This document shows, one piece after another, positions 39,891-49,579 of a stretch of 64,000 nucleotides of DNA. Made by a program: the position numbers and the translations under genes. This stretch comes from Bifidobacterium sp. 7101 (GTDB lineage: Bacteria > Actinomycetota > Actinomycetes > Actinomycetales > Bifidobacteriaceae), in NCBI RefSeq assembly GCF_000499285.1, contig NZ_AWUN01000006.1, positions 62,001-126,000 on the forward strand, in the 5' to 3' direction. Each line of letters begins with the position of its first letter. Position 1 is the first letter of the stretch. Under the pieces are notes generated by a model that saw nothing but the letters and a program-made list of their open reading frames with translations, had not been told where the DNA came from and made no database searches.

Positions 39891-40991
39891 CTACACCAAG
39901 ACCGGACGGCGTGTCTGTTCCTCTTGCTGGCAGCGGGACTGCGCTTCCTGGGCTCCGTGGATCCAGGCTGCCAGCAGGTCGGCGGCCCTGCCCTGGTCCA
40001 CAACCTCGGTAGCCAGTTGATAGGCCTGGGCAAACCGAACGCTGAGGTCGTCCTCAGGACCGGCGTCGATCTGCGTGCCGTCTGCCACGATGGCCGAGGC
40101 TGCATTGAGCAGGGCCGTGGAACGCGAAGGAACCGACTTTCCAGCCAGGAAGTCCCTGACGACGTTTGCGTTGAAGGCGGGGTCGCCGCCGCGCAGATCA
40201 TCCAAATCCACCGGATCGATACCAAGTTCACGGGTCGGGTCGAAGGTCCGCTCCTCCACCTTGCCCTGGTGGATCTCCCAGATGGAGACCGGACCGGTCG
40301 GAGCCATCTCGTCAAGACCCTCGACCGAGGTGTAGACCATGCCCTCCTGGCCGCGTGAGGCGTAGACCTGGGCCATCATGGGGCTCAGCTGGCGCTGGGC
40401 GCATCCGATGGCCACATAGCGCGGGTTGACCGGGTTGGTCAGGGGTCCCAGCAGGTTGAAGACGGTCGGAATCCCCAGCGACGAGCGGACAGGCCCTGCA
40501 AACCGCATGGCAGGGTGGAAGGTCTTGGCAAAGACGAAGGTGATGCCGTAGCGGTCAGCCATGGCAGCCGCCTCCTTGGGTGGCAGATCCAGGGGAAGGC
40601 CCAACTGTTCCAGACAGTCGGCGGTACCACTCTTGCTGGATGCGGCCCGGTTGCCGTGCTTGACGATTCTGACCCCTGCAGCCGCAGCCACGATGGCGCC
40701 CATGGTTGACAGGTTGACGGTCGCCGCCCCGTCGCCGCCGGTACCGACGATGTCGGTCACATCACCCCTGACCTTCAGCGGCACCGCATGGCCCACCATC
40801 GCCTTGGCAGCCCCTTCGACCTCCGGGCTGGTCAGACCCAGGGTGGACTGCATGGACAGGGCGGCCCCCACCTGCACCGGGTCGGCATTTCCGTCCATCA
40901 GATCGTTCATGCACCACTCGGCCTCATCCGCGCTCAGGTGTCGACCGGACACCAAGGAGTTCAGGACGGATTTCCAGCTAAGTGGCCGCAT
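39891..40991 (-). CDS. trpD: Anthranilate phosphoribosyltransferase
   Basis: Transfers phosphoribose from PRPP to anthranilate, the second step of tryptophan synthesis. 366 residues from ATG 40991 (MRPLSWKSVL), with AGGA about 13 bases upstream; an upstream in-frame start at 41171 would add 60 residues of no recognisable domain and is rejected. The PRPP-binding GTGGDGAATVNLSTM and the anthranilate-binding HGNRAASSKSGTADCLEQLG are intact. It stands alone here, with no other trp gene in sight. The 248 bases upstream, to secA, are AT-rich for this genome and probably hold its promoter. Confidence 0.95.
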   Translation of the reverse strand: MRPLSWKSVLNSLVSGRHLSADEAEWCMNDLMDGNADPVQVGAALSMQSTLGLTSPEVEGAAKAMVGHAVPLKVRGDVTDIVGTGGDGAATVNLSTMGAIVAAAAGVRIVKHGNRAASSKSGTADCLEQLGLPLDLPPKEAAAMADRYGITFVFAKTFHPAMRFAGPVRSSLGIPTVFNLLGPLTNPVNPRYVAIGCAQRQLSPMMAQVYASRGQEGMVYTSVEGLDEMAPTGPVSIWEIHQGKVEERTFDPTRELGIDPVDLDDLRGGDPAFNANVVRDFLAGKSVPSRSTALLNAASAIVADGTQIDAGPEDDLSVRFAQAYQLATEVVDQGRAADLLAAWIHGAQEAQSRCQQEEQTRRPVLV

Positions 40992-41239
40992 GATGACTCT
41001 TTTCCTTTGAAGAAGCGAGGCTGGATGCCCCGCTGTTTGCTCTAGGTTTACTGCCCTGTCCCTCCCCTGCACAAGGCCATCCCATATTTTGGTCACTTTG
41101 CTACCAATATATGAAAATAGGCAATCCACTATATGGAAACGGCCACCGCCCTGGTGAGCAATGGCCGTCAATCAGATCAGCAACCCTAAATGAATCGGTA
41201 ACCCTATCTGCAGAAGTTGCTAATGATTATGAGAACCTG

Positions 41240-44149
41240 TCATTTCTTCTCGTTCTGGCCGTGGCACATCTTGTACTTGCGTCCAGAGCCGCAGGGGCAC
41301 GGGGCGTTGCGGGGCGTACCCGGGAAGGTGCGGCCATCAGACCAAGGCGAGTGATCCTCTACGGCCTTGGGCCTCTTGTTGGCAGGAACCTTGCCCTCAG
41401 CATGGCTGATGGGCGCGGGGCCGACCGGAGCCGGAGCGCTATCTTCAGCGGCATCCTCCTCGGAGTCCTCCTGGATGCTGCCAGCCGGGGCATCCTCGGC
41501 ATGCTCCTCAGCAGTCTCGTCGATGTCGGTGGTCTCGTCCTCGGCATCAGGCTCTTCGGGCGCCTGGTAGTTGACCGGCTCGGACTGGCTCTCCTCGTTC
41601 TCCTTGCGCTCCTCGCGGGCACGGCGCTCGTTCTCCTGGCTGGCCGCAATCTGCTTGAGGTCCACGTTGAAGAGCAGCTGTACGGTCTGCTCCTTGATGG
41701 CATCAATCATGGAGTTGTACATCTGGTAGCCCTCGCGCTGGTACTCGACCAGGGGGTCACGCTGGCCCATGCCGCGCAGGCCGATGCCGTCCTTCAAGTA
41801 GTCCATCTCATAGAGGTGCTCACGCCACTTGCTGTCCAGGACGGAGAGGACCACCTGGCGCTCCAGCTGTCTGGAGCCCTTCTCACCCAGCTCATCCTCA
41901 CGCTCCTGATAGATGGAATCTGCATCCTCCACCAGCTTGTCCGCCAGGGCCTTGACGGCCTTGTCACCCTTCAGACCCTCAAGGGAGTCCATGGTCTCAT
42001 CCTGGTCAAGGCTGACAGGGTAAACGGAGGCCAACGCCTTCCAGAGCCCGTCGGCATCCCAGTCCTCGGGCTTGTCCGAGCCCTTCTGCGCGCCCCGGAT
42101 GTATGAGGTGATGGTCTCGCTGATGAAGCGGAGGATGTCCTTGTGAATGTCCTCGCCCTTGAGCACCGCCTGGCGCTCGCCGTAGATGACCTGACGCTGC
42201 TTGTTCATCACGTCGTCGTACTTGAGCACGTTCTTGCGAATCTCATAGTTGCGGGATTCGACGGACTTCTGTGCGTTGCGCACGCCCTTGGAGACGCTCT
42301 TTTTGTCGATGGGCTGACCCTCGGGCATGCTCTTGGACATGAGCTGAGCCACCATCCCGGTATTGAAGAGGCGCATCAGGTCGTCTTCCAGGCTCAGGTA
42401 GAACCTGGACTCGCCAGGATCGCCCTGACGGCCCGAACGGCCGCGCAGCTGGTTGTCGATACGGCGGGACTCGTGCCGCTCGGTTCCCAGCACATAGAGG
42501 CCACCCAGCTTGACGACCTCTTCATGCTCGTCCTTGACCTGCTCCTTGACGGAGTCCAGCATCTTCGACCAGCGCTTCTCATACTCCTCTGGAGTGTCGT
42601 CGGAGGAGTAGCCCTGCTCCTTGAGCTTCTGATCGGCAAGGAACTCCACGTTCCCACCCAGCATGATGTCGGTGCCACGTCCGGCCATGTTGGTGGCCAC
42701 GGTCACAGCCCCTTTGCGCCCTGCCACGGCCACGACCGCAGCCTCGCGCGCATGCTGCTTGGCGTTGAGGACCTGGTGATCGATGCCGGCCACATCCAGC
42801 AGGGAGGAGACCACCTCGGAGGATTCCACAGAGGCGGTGCCCAGCAGGATGGGCTGACCCTTGGCATGCCGCTTGGCCACATCGCGGACGATGGCGGTCA
42901 GCTTCTCCTTCTTGGTGCGGTAAATCAGGTCCGGCTGATCCTTGCGGATCATGGGCTTGTTGGTGGGGATGGGCAATACGCCCAGCTTGTATGTGTTCAT
43001 GAACTCGGCGGCCTCGGTCTCGGCCGTTCCGGTCATGCCCGCCAGCTTGTCGTACATGCGGAAGTAGTTCTGCAGGGTGATGGTGGCGAAGGTCTGGTTT
43101 TCGGCCTTGACCTCCACGCCCTCCTTGGCCTCGATGGCCTGGTGGAGGCCTTCGTTGTAGCGGCGGCCCTTGAGCAGACGGCCCGTGTGCTCGTCCACGA
43201 TCAGGACCTCGCCGTTCTGGACCACGTAGTCGCGGTCGCGCAGGAAGAGCTCCTTGGCCTTGATGGCGTTGTTCAGGTATCCGATCAGGGCGGTGTTGGC
43301 GGGCTCGTAGAGGTTGTCGATGCCCAGGTAGTCCTCCACCTTGGTGATGCCGGGGTCCAGGATGCCGACAACCTTCTTCTTCTCGTCGACCTCGTAGTCC
43401 TCATCCCTGTTGAGCTTGGGGACCAACTTGGCGAACTGCCGGTACCATCGGGTCACGTCGCCCTCGGCCGGTCCGGAGATAATCAGAGGAGTTCGGGCCT
43501 CGTCGATCAGAATGGAGTCCACCTCGTCCACGATGGCGAAATGGTGGCCTCGCTGAACCAGCTCGTCCTTGTCCCAGGCCATGTTATCGCGCAGGTAATC
43601 GAAGCCGAATTCGTTGTTGGTGCCGTAGGTGATGTCTGCCTGGTACTGCTTGCGGCGCTCGGCGGGACGCTGGTCGGTGATGATGCAGCCCACACTCATA
43701 CCCAGGAAGCGGAAGATGCGCCCCATGAGCTCGCTCTGGTATGAGGCCAGGTAGTCGTTGACGGTGACCACATGCACGCCCTTGCCCTCAAGGGCATTCA
43801 GATAGCTGGGCAGGGTGGCCACCAGGGTCTTGCCCTCGCCGGTCTTCATCTCGGCGATATTGCCCCAGTGCAGGGCCGCTCCGCCCATCAGCTGGACATC
43901 GAAATGCCGCTGGCCCAGGGTGCGCTTGGAAACCTCACGAACCGTGGCAAAGGCTTCAGGCATCAGGGAATCGAGGGATTCGCCGTTCTCCAGTCGCTGC
44001 TTGAACTTAGGCGTCTGCGCCTTGAGCTCCTCGTCGCTCATGGCCGAGATCTGATCCTCGAAGGCGTTGGTCGCCTTGGCCACCCCCTGAAGCTTGCGAA
44101 TCTGACGACCCTCGCCCATACGGAGGACCTTGTCCAAGACTGCTACCAC
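41240..44149 (-). CDS. secA: Preprotein translocase subunit SecA
   Basis: ATPase motor that pushes preproteins through SecYEG. 969 residues, a little long. Walker A MKTGEGKT (about 101-109), DEVD box [16 protein letters not shown] (about 207), and the C-terminal SEC-C metal-binding motif [14 protein letters not shown] (about 951-964) are present. Before the SEC-C an acidic low-complexity stretch (about 850-910) carries [24 protein letters not shown]. This is the primary SecA1 form; a SecA2 is not in the window. Confidence 0.97.
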   Translation of the reverse strand: MVAVLDKVLRMGEGRQIRKLQGVAKATNAFEDQISAMSDEELKAQTPKFKQRLENGESLDSLMPEAFATVREVSKRTLGQRHFDVQLMGGAALHWGNIAEMKTGEGKTLVATLPSYLNALEGKGVHVVTVNDYLASYQSELMGRIFRFLGMSVGCIITDQRPAERRKQYQADITYGTNNEFGFDYLRDNMAWDKDELVQRGHHFAIVDEVDSILIDEARTPLIISGPAEGDVTRWYRQFAKLVPKLNRDEDYEVDEKKKVVGILDPGITKVEDYLGIDNLYEPANTALIGYLNNAIKAKELFLRDRDYVVQNGEVLIVDEHTGRLLKGRRYNEGLHQAIEAKEGVEVKAENQTFATITLQNYFRMYDKLAGMTGTAETEAAEFMNTYKLGVLPIPTNKPMIRKDQPDLIYRTKKEKLTAIVRDVAKRHAKGQPILLGTASVESSEVVSSLLDVAGIDHQVLNAKQHAREAAVVAVAGRKGAVTVATNMAGRGTDIMLGGNVEFLADQKLKEQGYSSDDTPEEYEKRWSKMLDSVKEQVKDEHEEVVKLGGLYVLGTERHESRRIDNQLRGRSGRQGDPGESRFYLSLEDDLMRLFNTGMVAQLMSKSMPEGQPIDKKSVSKGVRNAQKSVESRNYEIRKNVLKYDDVMNKQRQVIYGERQAVLKGEDIHKDILRFISETITSYIRGAQKGSDKPEDWDADGLWKALASVYPVSLDQDETMDSLEGLKGDKAVKALADKLVEDADSIYQEREDELGEKGSRQLERQVVLSVLDSKWREHLYEMDYLKDGIGLRGMGQRDPLVEYQREGYQMYNSMIDAIKEQTVQLLFNVDLKQIAASQENERRAREERKENEESQSEPVNYQAPEEPDAEDETTDIDETAEEHAEDAPAGSIQEDSEEDAAEDSAPAPVGPAPISHAEGKVPANKRPKAVEDHSPWSDGRTFPGTPRNAPCPCGSGRKYKMCHGQNEKK

Positions 44150-44375
44150 GTTGCGCTCCCTACCGTTCTTTTATGGCCTTCGCACGCCCTCAGCTGACGT
44201 AGGCCCAGACCTTGATTATCTTACGCGAATGCACCGATTTTCTCGAAACCGATGGTTCCACAAACCCAGCTGCGGCCTTGGCAGCCGGGTCGGTCATTGA
44301 AGAAGGGCAATCCTCCGGAGGCCGGGCCAACCTGCCGCCGGGGAATCGCCCCACAGTTCAATATCCGTTTTGCGC

Positions 44376-45050
44376 TTACTTCTTCTGGCCTACATGCTCG
44401 GGCGTATCGATCTCGAAGACGCCATAGCTCCACCCGTGCCGACGGTAGACCACCGACGGCCGCTGGGTCTCCTTGTTGACGAAGAGGAAGAAGTCGTGCC
44501 CGATCAGCTCCATCTCGTACAGAGCCTCGTCGATGCTCATTGGCTCGGCGATGTGCAGCTTGCGGCGAATGACGATGGGGGTGTCGCCCACCTGCACTTC
44601 GACCGACTGGCCCGGCGCCAGGTCCGAAGCCACGGCGCTCTGGGCGCTGTTGTCTGGGTTGGACTCCTGGCCCTGATCGCCCTCATCGCCTGTCTGGTCA
44701 TCCACGGGCAGATCAGCGGGCAGGGGCGGATGCTCCAGTCCGCGGCGGTGGTCCTTGCGGCGGTCACGGACCCGACGCAGACGCTGGGTCAGCTTGTCCA
44801 AGGCCATGTCCAGTGCGCTGAACTCGTCGGCGCTGGAAGCCTCGGCGCGAATCACGGTCTTGCCGGCCTGGACCGTAAGCTCCACCCTCTTGGCGCTGTC
44901 AGCCTGGCGGGGATTGCCTTCATGTGTCAGAACGACCTGGATGCGCTGTGCATCGGGGGCGATGGCCGTCACCCTGTTCATCTTGCTGTCCACAACATCG
45001 CGGAACCGCTGCTTGATTTGGGTATGTCGACCGGTAATGACGATCTCCAT
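44376..45050 (-). CDS. hpf: Long ribosome hibernation promoting factor
   Basis: Binds the 30S subunit and drives 100S dimer formation in stationary phase. 224 residues: N-terminal S30AE domain (MEIVITGRHTQIKQRF to about 110) and C-terminal dimerisation domain (EPMSIDEALYEMELIGHDFFLFVNKETQRPSVVYRR to about 205), the long-form layout. ATG at 45050 follows AAGGAGATTCCC; the open frame extends upstream to 45155 but that part has no domain. SecA lies downstream in the same strand, 226 bases away. Confidence 0.95.
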   Translation of the reverse strand: MEIVITGRHTQIKQRFRDVVDSKMNRVTAIAPDAQRIQVVLTHEGNPRQADSAKRVELTVQAGKTVIRAEASSADEFSALDMALDKLTQRLRRVRDRRKDHRRGLEHPPLPADLPVDDQTGDEGDQGQESNPDNSAQSAVASDLAPGQSVEVQVGDTPIVIRRKLHIAEPMSIDEALYEMELIGHDFFLFVNKETQRPSVVYRRHGWSYGVFEIDTPEHVGQKK

Positions 45051-45221
45051 GGGAATCTCCTTGCACTTGTGAGCGGACGAACCGCTGGTGCGATGGCGGA
45101 CTTGGTCACCATCGACTGTGCTTCCGATTGTATCCGAAGAGCAGGGCTGACTCACTGATTGAGCTTGAGGCCTGAGCGGAATCCTGACCGCTGGCCCGGT
45201 CGTTCAGTTCCGCTATGCTGT

Positions 45222-45604
45222 ATCCCCGAGACCTCTCGGATGGCCGCGGCCCCTCCTCCTGGGAAGGGCTGAGGAACTTCCGGGCTCCACAGAGCACGAT
45301 GGCGGATAACGTCCGCCCAGGGCGACCTGAGAGATAGCGCAACAGAGAACAGACCGCTCGCCTTGTTAAGGCGGGCAAGGGTGAAACGGCGGTGTAAGAG
45401 ACCACCGGGTCGACGGTAACGCCGACCGCATGGCAAGCCTCATCGGGAGCAAGGCCAAGCAGAAGGCATTCAGGGGCTGCTCGTCCCGCCTTCGGGTAGG
45501 CCGCTAGAGCCTGGCGGCAACGTCAGGTCGAGATGGATGGCCATCCGTCGTCCGGATTGTGATCCGGTCGATGACAGAACCCGGGGTATATGAGAGGTCT
45601 CATC
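45222..45604 (+). ncRNA. rnpB: RNase P RNA (bacterial class A)
   Basis: Catalytic RNA that cuts tRNA 5' leaders. Conserved core pieces are in the right order: GAGGAACTTCCGGGCTCC (about 45282-45299; the common form is GAGGAAAGTCCGGGCTCC), CAGGGTGAAACGG-type segment (GGGTGAAACGGCGGTGTAAG near 45378) with GAGACCACC after it, and ACAGAACCCGG near the 3' end (about 45573). Helix P1 is closed by GAGACCTCTC (45228-45237) and GAGAGGTCTC (45592-45601). A TATGCT at 45214-45219 is a likely -10. The end is followed by a C/T-rich tract with six T in a row. Two core differences (CTT for AAG in the 5' strand) merit a check against a covariance model. Confidence 0.9.
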
Positions 45605-45617
45605 TTCTTCTTTTTTA
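45605..45617 (+). terminator. T-rich tract ending rnpB
   Basis: Just after the closing helix of rnpB comes CTTCTTCTTTTTTA. The ATGAGA...TCTCAT arms of the last helix could act as the stem. Downstream lies the 3' end of recX on the other strand. Confidence 0.55.
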
Positions 45618-45644
45618 CCGTCTGGTGCCTAGGCAGCAACCGGC

Positions 45645-46559
45645 TCAATCGAGAGGGTCGTCGGAGACGAAAAGGTCTGCTGCCACCTGATTGAGGAGGC
45701 CGGGAGAGTGGCCCTTGCGGGATCCGGCACTCCAGAATCGCCGTTTGCGCACCTTGAGATCAAGTCCGGCTGTCTTACGGGCCACCTTGCGACCGAGCTC
45801 GTAGGCGGAGTCGACGAAGAGACCTTCGCGTGAGGCTTGGGCAACTATCTGCGCAGCCAGCCCTCGATCCAAACCCTTGCGGGTCATCTCCGAGAGAACA
45901 CCGCGCTCCCCCATGGTGCGATGCAAACAGGAACGCAGAAGATCCTGGGCATAGGCCTGGTCATCTACCAGACCCAACTTGGTCAATCGGTTAATTACCT
46001 GATCGACCACGTTCGTGTCAAAACCCTTGTCGACCAGACGACGGGCCAGAGCCCCGCTTGAACGGGCCGCCGCATCCAAAAGGGTCAGAGCAGCCTCCCG
46101 GCAAGCATCCGCATCATCCGCATCTGCTCGCGGAGCTGCAGGCGCGGAACCTCCGCCAAAGCCCCCAGCACGTGGGCGACGTCCACGGCTACGGGTCCTT
46201 CTATCGGAACCCCGGGCAGAACGGCGACCACGAGAATGACGACCTGCCAGGGATTCGTCACCCATCTCAGCATTGGCAGCACTGTCTGCATCTTCCAGAC
46301 TGCCACCGAAGCGGGCGCCATGCCCGGGACCCAGGACAGGAGACTGCACTGGGCGGCTGTCCTCCTTGAAGCTGTCATCCTTCTGCTCAAGGGCAGGATC
46401 AAGGACTGAGACTGACTCTGCTGGAGCAGGCGCACCTGCAGGGTCTGGCTGCAACTGGTCCGACCGAGAATTCTTCGACTCCGTGCTGGAGTCGGCAGAA
46501 TCCTCGGTCTGAGCCAGTCGGACAGGTTTTTCCTTGAGGAAGTCCTCGGCCGAGATCAT
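45645..46559 (-). CDS. recX: RecX, modulator of RecA, with a long N-terminal extension
   Basis: RecX limits RecA filament growth. 304 residues, about twice the usual. The RecX core is C-terminal (about 155-304), with the three-helix repeats around RRLVDKGFDTNVVDQVINRLTKLGLVDDQAYAQDLL and GERGVLSEMTRKGLDRGLAAQIV. The first about 150 residues are low complexity: acidic/Ser first, then an Arg/Gly-rich block (GRHSRGRRSARGSDRRTRSR). Start ATG at 46559, five bases after the recA stop at 46564-46566; the open frame runs further into recA but those residues overlap it. Cotranscribed with recA. Confidence 0.9.
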   Translation of the reverse strand: MISAEDFLKEKPVRLAQTEDSADSSTESKNSRSDQLQPDPAGAPAPAESVSVLDPALEQKDDSFKEDSRPVQSPVLGPGHGARFGGSLEDADSAANAEMGDESLAGRHSRGRRSARGSDRRTRSRGRRPRAGGFGGGSAPAAPRADADDADACREAALTLLDAAARSSGALARRLVDKGFDTNVVDQVINRLTKLGLVDDQAYAQDLLRSCLHRTMGERGVLSEMTRKGLDRGLAAQIVAQASREGLFVDSAYELGRKVARKTAGLDLKVRKRRFWSAGSRKGHSPGLLNQVAADLFVSDDPLD

Positions 46560-46563
46560 CGGG

Positions 46564-47718
46564 TCATGCAGCCTGTGCCGTGGGCACAGTGGTGTTGACG
46601 TCGACAGGAGCCGAGTCGTCTTCCTTGCTGCCCTGGTCAGCATCGGCCTGATCGGCCTTGTCGTCCTCAGAGGGGGCAGGAATAAGGCCGAAGGCAACCT
46701 TGACCTTATCCTCGATTTCCTTGGTCAGGCCGGGGTTGTCCTTGAGGAACTGACGGACGTTCTCCCTGCCCTGACCCAGCTGATCGCCCTCGTAAGTGAA
46801 CCAGGAGCCCGACTTCTTGACGATGTTGGTCTGCAGGGCCATGTCCAGAACCGAACCCTCCTTGGAGATGCCCTCTCCGTAGAGAATGTCGAATTCGGCC
46901 ACCTTGAAGGGCGGGGCCATCTTGTTCTTGACCACCTTGACCTTGGTGCGGTTGCCCACCGCCTCGTCGCCGTTCTTCAGGGTCTGGATACGGCGGATGT
47001 CCAGGCGGACCGAGGCATAGAACTTCAGGGCCTTGCCACCGGTGGTGGTCTCCGGGCTGCCGAAGAAGACGCCGATCTTCTCCCTGAGCTGGTTGATGAA
47101 GATGGCTGTGGTGTTGGCCTGTGACAGGGCACCGGTCATCTTGCGCAGGGCCTGGCTCATCAACCTGGCCTGCAGGCCCACGTGGCTGTCGCCCATGTCG
47201 CCCTCGATCTCGGCCTTGGGCACCAGGGCAGCCACCGAGTCAATGACAATGACATCCAGGGCACCGGACCGGATCAGCATGTCGGCAATTTCCAGCGCCT
47301 GCTCGCCGTTGTCCGGCTGGGAGACGATCAGGGAGTCCGTATCCACACCCAGCTTCTTGGCATACTCGGGATCCAGAGCATGCTCGGCATCGATGAAGGC
47401 AGCCACTCCACCGCCGGCCTGTGCATTGGCCACCGCATGCAGGGCCAGGGTGGTCTTGCCCGAGGATTCCGGACCATAGATCTCGACGATGCGACCGCGG
47501 GGCAGGCCGCCGATGCCCAGGGCCATGTCCAAGGCCAGGGAACCGGTGGGAATGACCTCTACATCCTGGGCAGGCTTGTCGCCCAAACGCATGGCCGAAC
47601 CCTTGCCGAAGCTCTTCTCCACCTGCGCGAGGGCCGTGTTCAAGGCTGCCTGGCGGCGGGGGTCGATCCCGCCCTCCTCTTCTTTCTTCGCCTTGCCACT
47701 GTTGCTCTGACGTGCCAT
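46564..47718 (-). CDS. recA: Recombinase RecA
   Basis: Strand-exchange protein and SOS co-protease. 384 residues. Walker [14 protein letters not shown], Walker [13 protein letters not shown], the L2/ATP-cap sequence [36 protein letters not shown], and a C-terminal extension that is acidic ([18 protein letters not shown]). ATG at 47718 has AAGAAGGAG just before it; the frame extends further up without a good site. A LexA box and -10 lie 150 bases upstream. The recX stop/start spacing makes one operon. Confidence 0.98.
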   Translation of the reverse strand: MARQSNSGKAKKEEEGGIDPRRQAALNTALAQVEKSFGKGSAMRLGDKPAQDVEVIPTGSLALDMALGIGGLPRGRIVEIYGPESSGKTTLALHAVANAQAGGGVAAFIDAEHALDPEYAKKLGVDTDSLIVSQPDNGEQALEIADMLIRSGALDVIVIDSVAALVPKAEIEGDMGDSHVGLQARLMSQALRKMTGALSQANTTAIFINQLREKIGVFFGSPETTTGGKALKFYASVRLDIRRIQTLKNGDEAVGNRTKVKVVKNKMAPPFKVAEFDILYGEGISKEGSVLDMALQTNIVKKSGSWFTYEGDQLGQGRENVRQFLKDNPGLTKEIEDKVKVAFGLIPAPSEDDKADQADADQGSKEDDSAPVDVNTTVPTAQAA

Positions 47719-47867
47719 ATGGCTCTCCTTCTTAGTAACCGACCTCACGATGACGACATCCTGATTGACGACCTCACGATTGACAGCCTATCCGCCGTCG
47801 GAACCCGTCTGCGGTCCCGGCGCCCGATGTGGTCGAACGTGCCGGTGGTCACCGGACCATGGGTATC

Positions 47868-47873
47868 AGTATA
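47868..47873 (-). promoter_or_regulatory. Candidate -10 of the recA-recX promoter
   Basis: TATACT on the minus strand, in GGTATACTGATACC. The LexA box lies 10-29 bases upstream, across the expected -35 region. A perfect -35 hexamer is not evident. Confidence 0.55.
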
Positions 47874-47883
47874 CCCGACCATG

Positions 47884-47897
47884 CGAACAAATGTTCG
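47884..47897. promoter_or_regulatory. LexA (SOS) box upstream of recA-recX
   Basis: CGAACAAATGTTCG is a near-perfect palindrome matching the Actinobacteria-type SOS box CGAAC-N4-GTTCG. It overlaps the -35 region of the recA promoter, so LexA would block initiation until DNA damage. Confidence 0.85.
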
Positions 47898-47946
47898 AAA
47901 ATCGCCTGGAATGGGAAATAAATTCGCGGAGGATAAAACCCGCCGA

Positions 47947-48180
47947 TCAGGCTGCCGGCATGGGCGGCGCATTGTGGTCCTTCCCCCAGCGGCGAGAGTC
48001 GGGAATCTCCATTTGATCGCAGAGCACGTTCCAGACCACGCGCGGCTCCACGCCCGCATCCAGGGCTTCTATTACGGTCATGGCATCCAGGGCGGTCAGC
48101 CTTTGGTCACGGGCCAGACTGCGTCCGTAGACCCGGCCGAAGACCTCCTCCAGCAGCTGCCAGAATTCCCGTTCACGCAC
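47947..48180 (-). CDS. DUF3046 protein
   Basis: 77-residue actinobacterial protein of unknown function. Pattern MREREFWQLLEEVFGRVYGRSLARDQRLTALDAMTVIEALDAGVEP...VWNVLCDQMEIPDSRRWG is typical of the family, which is found next to recA/recX in many Actinobacteria. Here it lies between clgR and recA, on the same strand. Its start is close behind the clgR terminator. Confidence 0.88.
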   Translation of the reverse strand: MREREFWQLLEEVFGRVYGRSLARDQRLTALDAMTVIEALDAGVEPRVVWNVLCDQMEIPDSRRWGKDHNAPPMPAA

Positions 48181-48251
48181 CCGACATCACCTTTCGTCCA
48201 AGACCCACCCTGTCACACCCCTTCTACGGTAGCAACCGACAGTCAGCAGAA

Positions 48252-48285
48252 GAGGGCGCCTGGTTCCTCAGAACCGGACGCCCTC
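48252..48285 (-). terminator. Hairpin after clgR
   Basis: GAGGGCGTCCGGTTC and GAACCAGGCGCCCTC (minus strand) form a stem with two mismatches and a short loop (TGAG). The following run is only weakly T-rich, so this may be an attenuator or weak terminator. Confidence 0.6.
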
Positions 48286-48325
48286 ATGAACGGTCCGCCG
48301 GGTCGACCGGCTGAACCTGACATGC

Positions 48326-48844
48326 TTACTCCTGAGTGGACTCCAGGTAGTCCGCCACCATCCGCAGCGTCTGCGGCACCCCCAGGCCCAGCGCGTCGGC
48401 GATGGAGCTCAGCAGTTCGGAGCTGGCCTCCTTCTGGCCGCGCTCCACCTCGGACAGGTAGCCCAGGGACACGCCCGCCTTCTCGCTGACCTCACGCAGG
48501 GTCTTGTGATCGTTGGTCCTCAGCTCGCGCAGCACGTGGCCCAGGGCCTCGCGCAGGGAGACGGTATGGGTGACGGCCCGGCCGTCGTTGTTGGAGGCTG
48601 CCCGCTGACGGCTGGCTTCCATGCCGTCCTCCTCCATCCACATCTTGTTCAGGTTGGCCTGGCGCTCCTCCTTGGCCTTCTTGGCGGCCTTGGCACGGAT
48701 CACCTGCTGTTGGGCGAAGACGACGGCACGACGCTGGGCGGGTGTCAGATCACGAACCCGCGCGTTGCGCTCCACTCCGGGTGCGGCCGGCTTGACATCA
48801 TAGGTATCGTTGGTTCGAGTCATCACGGTCTCGGTGCTGGCCAT
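48326..48844 (-). CDS. clgR: ClgR-type HTH transcriptional regulator
   Basis: Xre-family activator of protease genes (clp, lon) in Actinobacteria. 172 residues. HTH (about 100-155): [57 protein letters not shown], the ClgR signature. N-terminal 90 residues are charged and probably helical. The ATG at 48844 (MASTETVM) follows GAAAGGGG; earlier ATG at 48874 lacks a site. It sits in the DUF3046-recA block, and a CRP-type palindrome lies about 100 bases upstream. Confidence 0.9.
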   Translation of the reverse strand: MASTETVMTRTNDTYDVKPAAPGVERNARVRDLTPAQRRAVVFAQQQVIRAKAAKKAKEERQANLNKMWMEEDGMEASRQRAASNNDGRAVTHTVSLREALGHVLRELRTNDHKTLREVSEKAGVSLGYLSEVERGQKEASSELLSSIADALGLGVPQTLRMVADYLESTQE

Positions 48845-48941
48845 AGCAGCCCCTTTCGCCATTATCGTGTTCAACTTCTTACACAGTGACCAACAGACCA
48901 GCCGCTGGATTATTCCAGGGGAGGAACCCGAAAGGCCCGCT

Positions 48942-48959
48942 TTGTGACCAAGGTCACGT
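48942..48959. promoter_or_regulatory. CRP/GlxR-like palindrome upstream of clgR
   Basis: GTGACCAAGGTCAC is a perfect 14-bp palindrome (48944-48957). Read with its flanks it is TGTGA-N6-TCACG, one mismatch from the CRP-family consensus TGTGA-N6-TCACA. It lies in the 165-base gap between cinA and clgR. Confidence 0.5.
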
Positions 48960-49009
48960 ATGCACAGGGTCCGGGATCGGTTTGGAGAAGCGACTACCGC
49001 ATCAGGCCG

Positions 49010-49579
49010 TCAGCCCCGCGAGTGCAGGGCCTGATCCAGCTGGTCCAGAATCCGCATGACCGTCCCCCGGCGCACCTGTTCGCGGTCGCCATCCAGATGC
49101 AACTCGTAGGCATAGGTCCGGTAGGCATGGGACTGCAGGCCGGTCTCAATACGCCGACCCAACACACGAACAGGCAGGGCCAGACCGATGTAGACCAGCC
49201 CGGCAGGATCATCCCCGTCAGGACCCGGGCCGGCCACACCTGTAGTGGCCATACCGATGACCGTATCCTCGTGCCCCGGCCTGGTGTAGAGCCTGGCCGT
49301 GCCCTCGGCCATCTCCTGGGCGACCCGTGGATGGACTGCACCCTGGGTGGCCAGCAGGTCCTGATCAACCTTGAGAATGGCAGCCTTGGCAGCGATGTCG
49401 TAGGTGACGGCCGACCCGAGGAAGACGTCTGACGCCCCGGGAATCCTGACGAAGGCATCGGCCAGCAGTCCCCCGGTCAGCGATTCGGCAGCGGCCAGAA
49501 ACAGGCCCGAATCACGGCAGGTGTCGATGATCCGTCCAGCCAGGTCGTCGCAACGGCCCTGCACGCTCTTGCCGATCAT
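49010..49579 (-). CDS. cinA: CinA-family nicotinamide-nucleotide amidohydrolase
   Basis: CinA C-terminal-type protein (PncC), which deamidates NMN in the pyridine-nucleotide cycle. 189 residues. Pattern LAAAESLTGGLLADAFVRIPGASDVFLGSAVTYD and the nucleotide-binding GVAGPGPDGDDPAGLVYIG are intact. The ATG at 49579 overlaps the pgsA stop (ATGA). The open frame upstream covers pgsA in another frame, so it is not coding. Confidence 0.93.
   Translation of the reverse strand: MIGKSVQGRCDDLAGRIIDTCRDSGLFLAAAESLTGGLLADAFVRIPGASDVFLGSAVTYDIAAKAAILKVDQDLLATQGAVHPRVAQEMAEGTARLYTRPGHEDTVIGMATTGVAGPGPDGDDPAGLVYIGLALPVRVLGRRIETGLQSHAYRTYAYELHLDGDREQVRRGTVMRILDQLDQALHSRG

Noticed and set aside
41040-41240. 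Possible trp attenuator or leader peptide upstream of trpD
   Set aside because: No Trp-codon-rich short frame and no paired stem-loops were found.
42143-43744. 533-codon open frame on the plus strand
   Set aside because: Antisense to secA; no domain.
45106-45436. Small open frames on the minus strand (99 and 94 codons)
   Set aside because: They lie over the rnpB RNA gene and have no ribosome binding site or domain.
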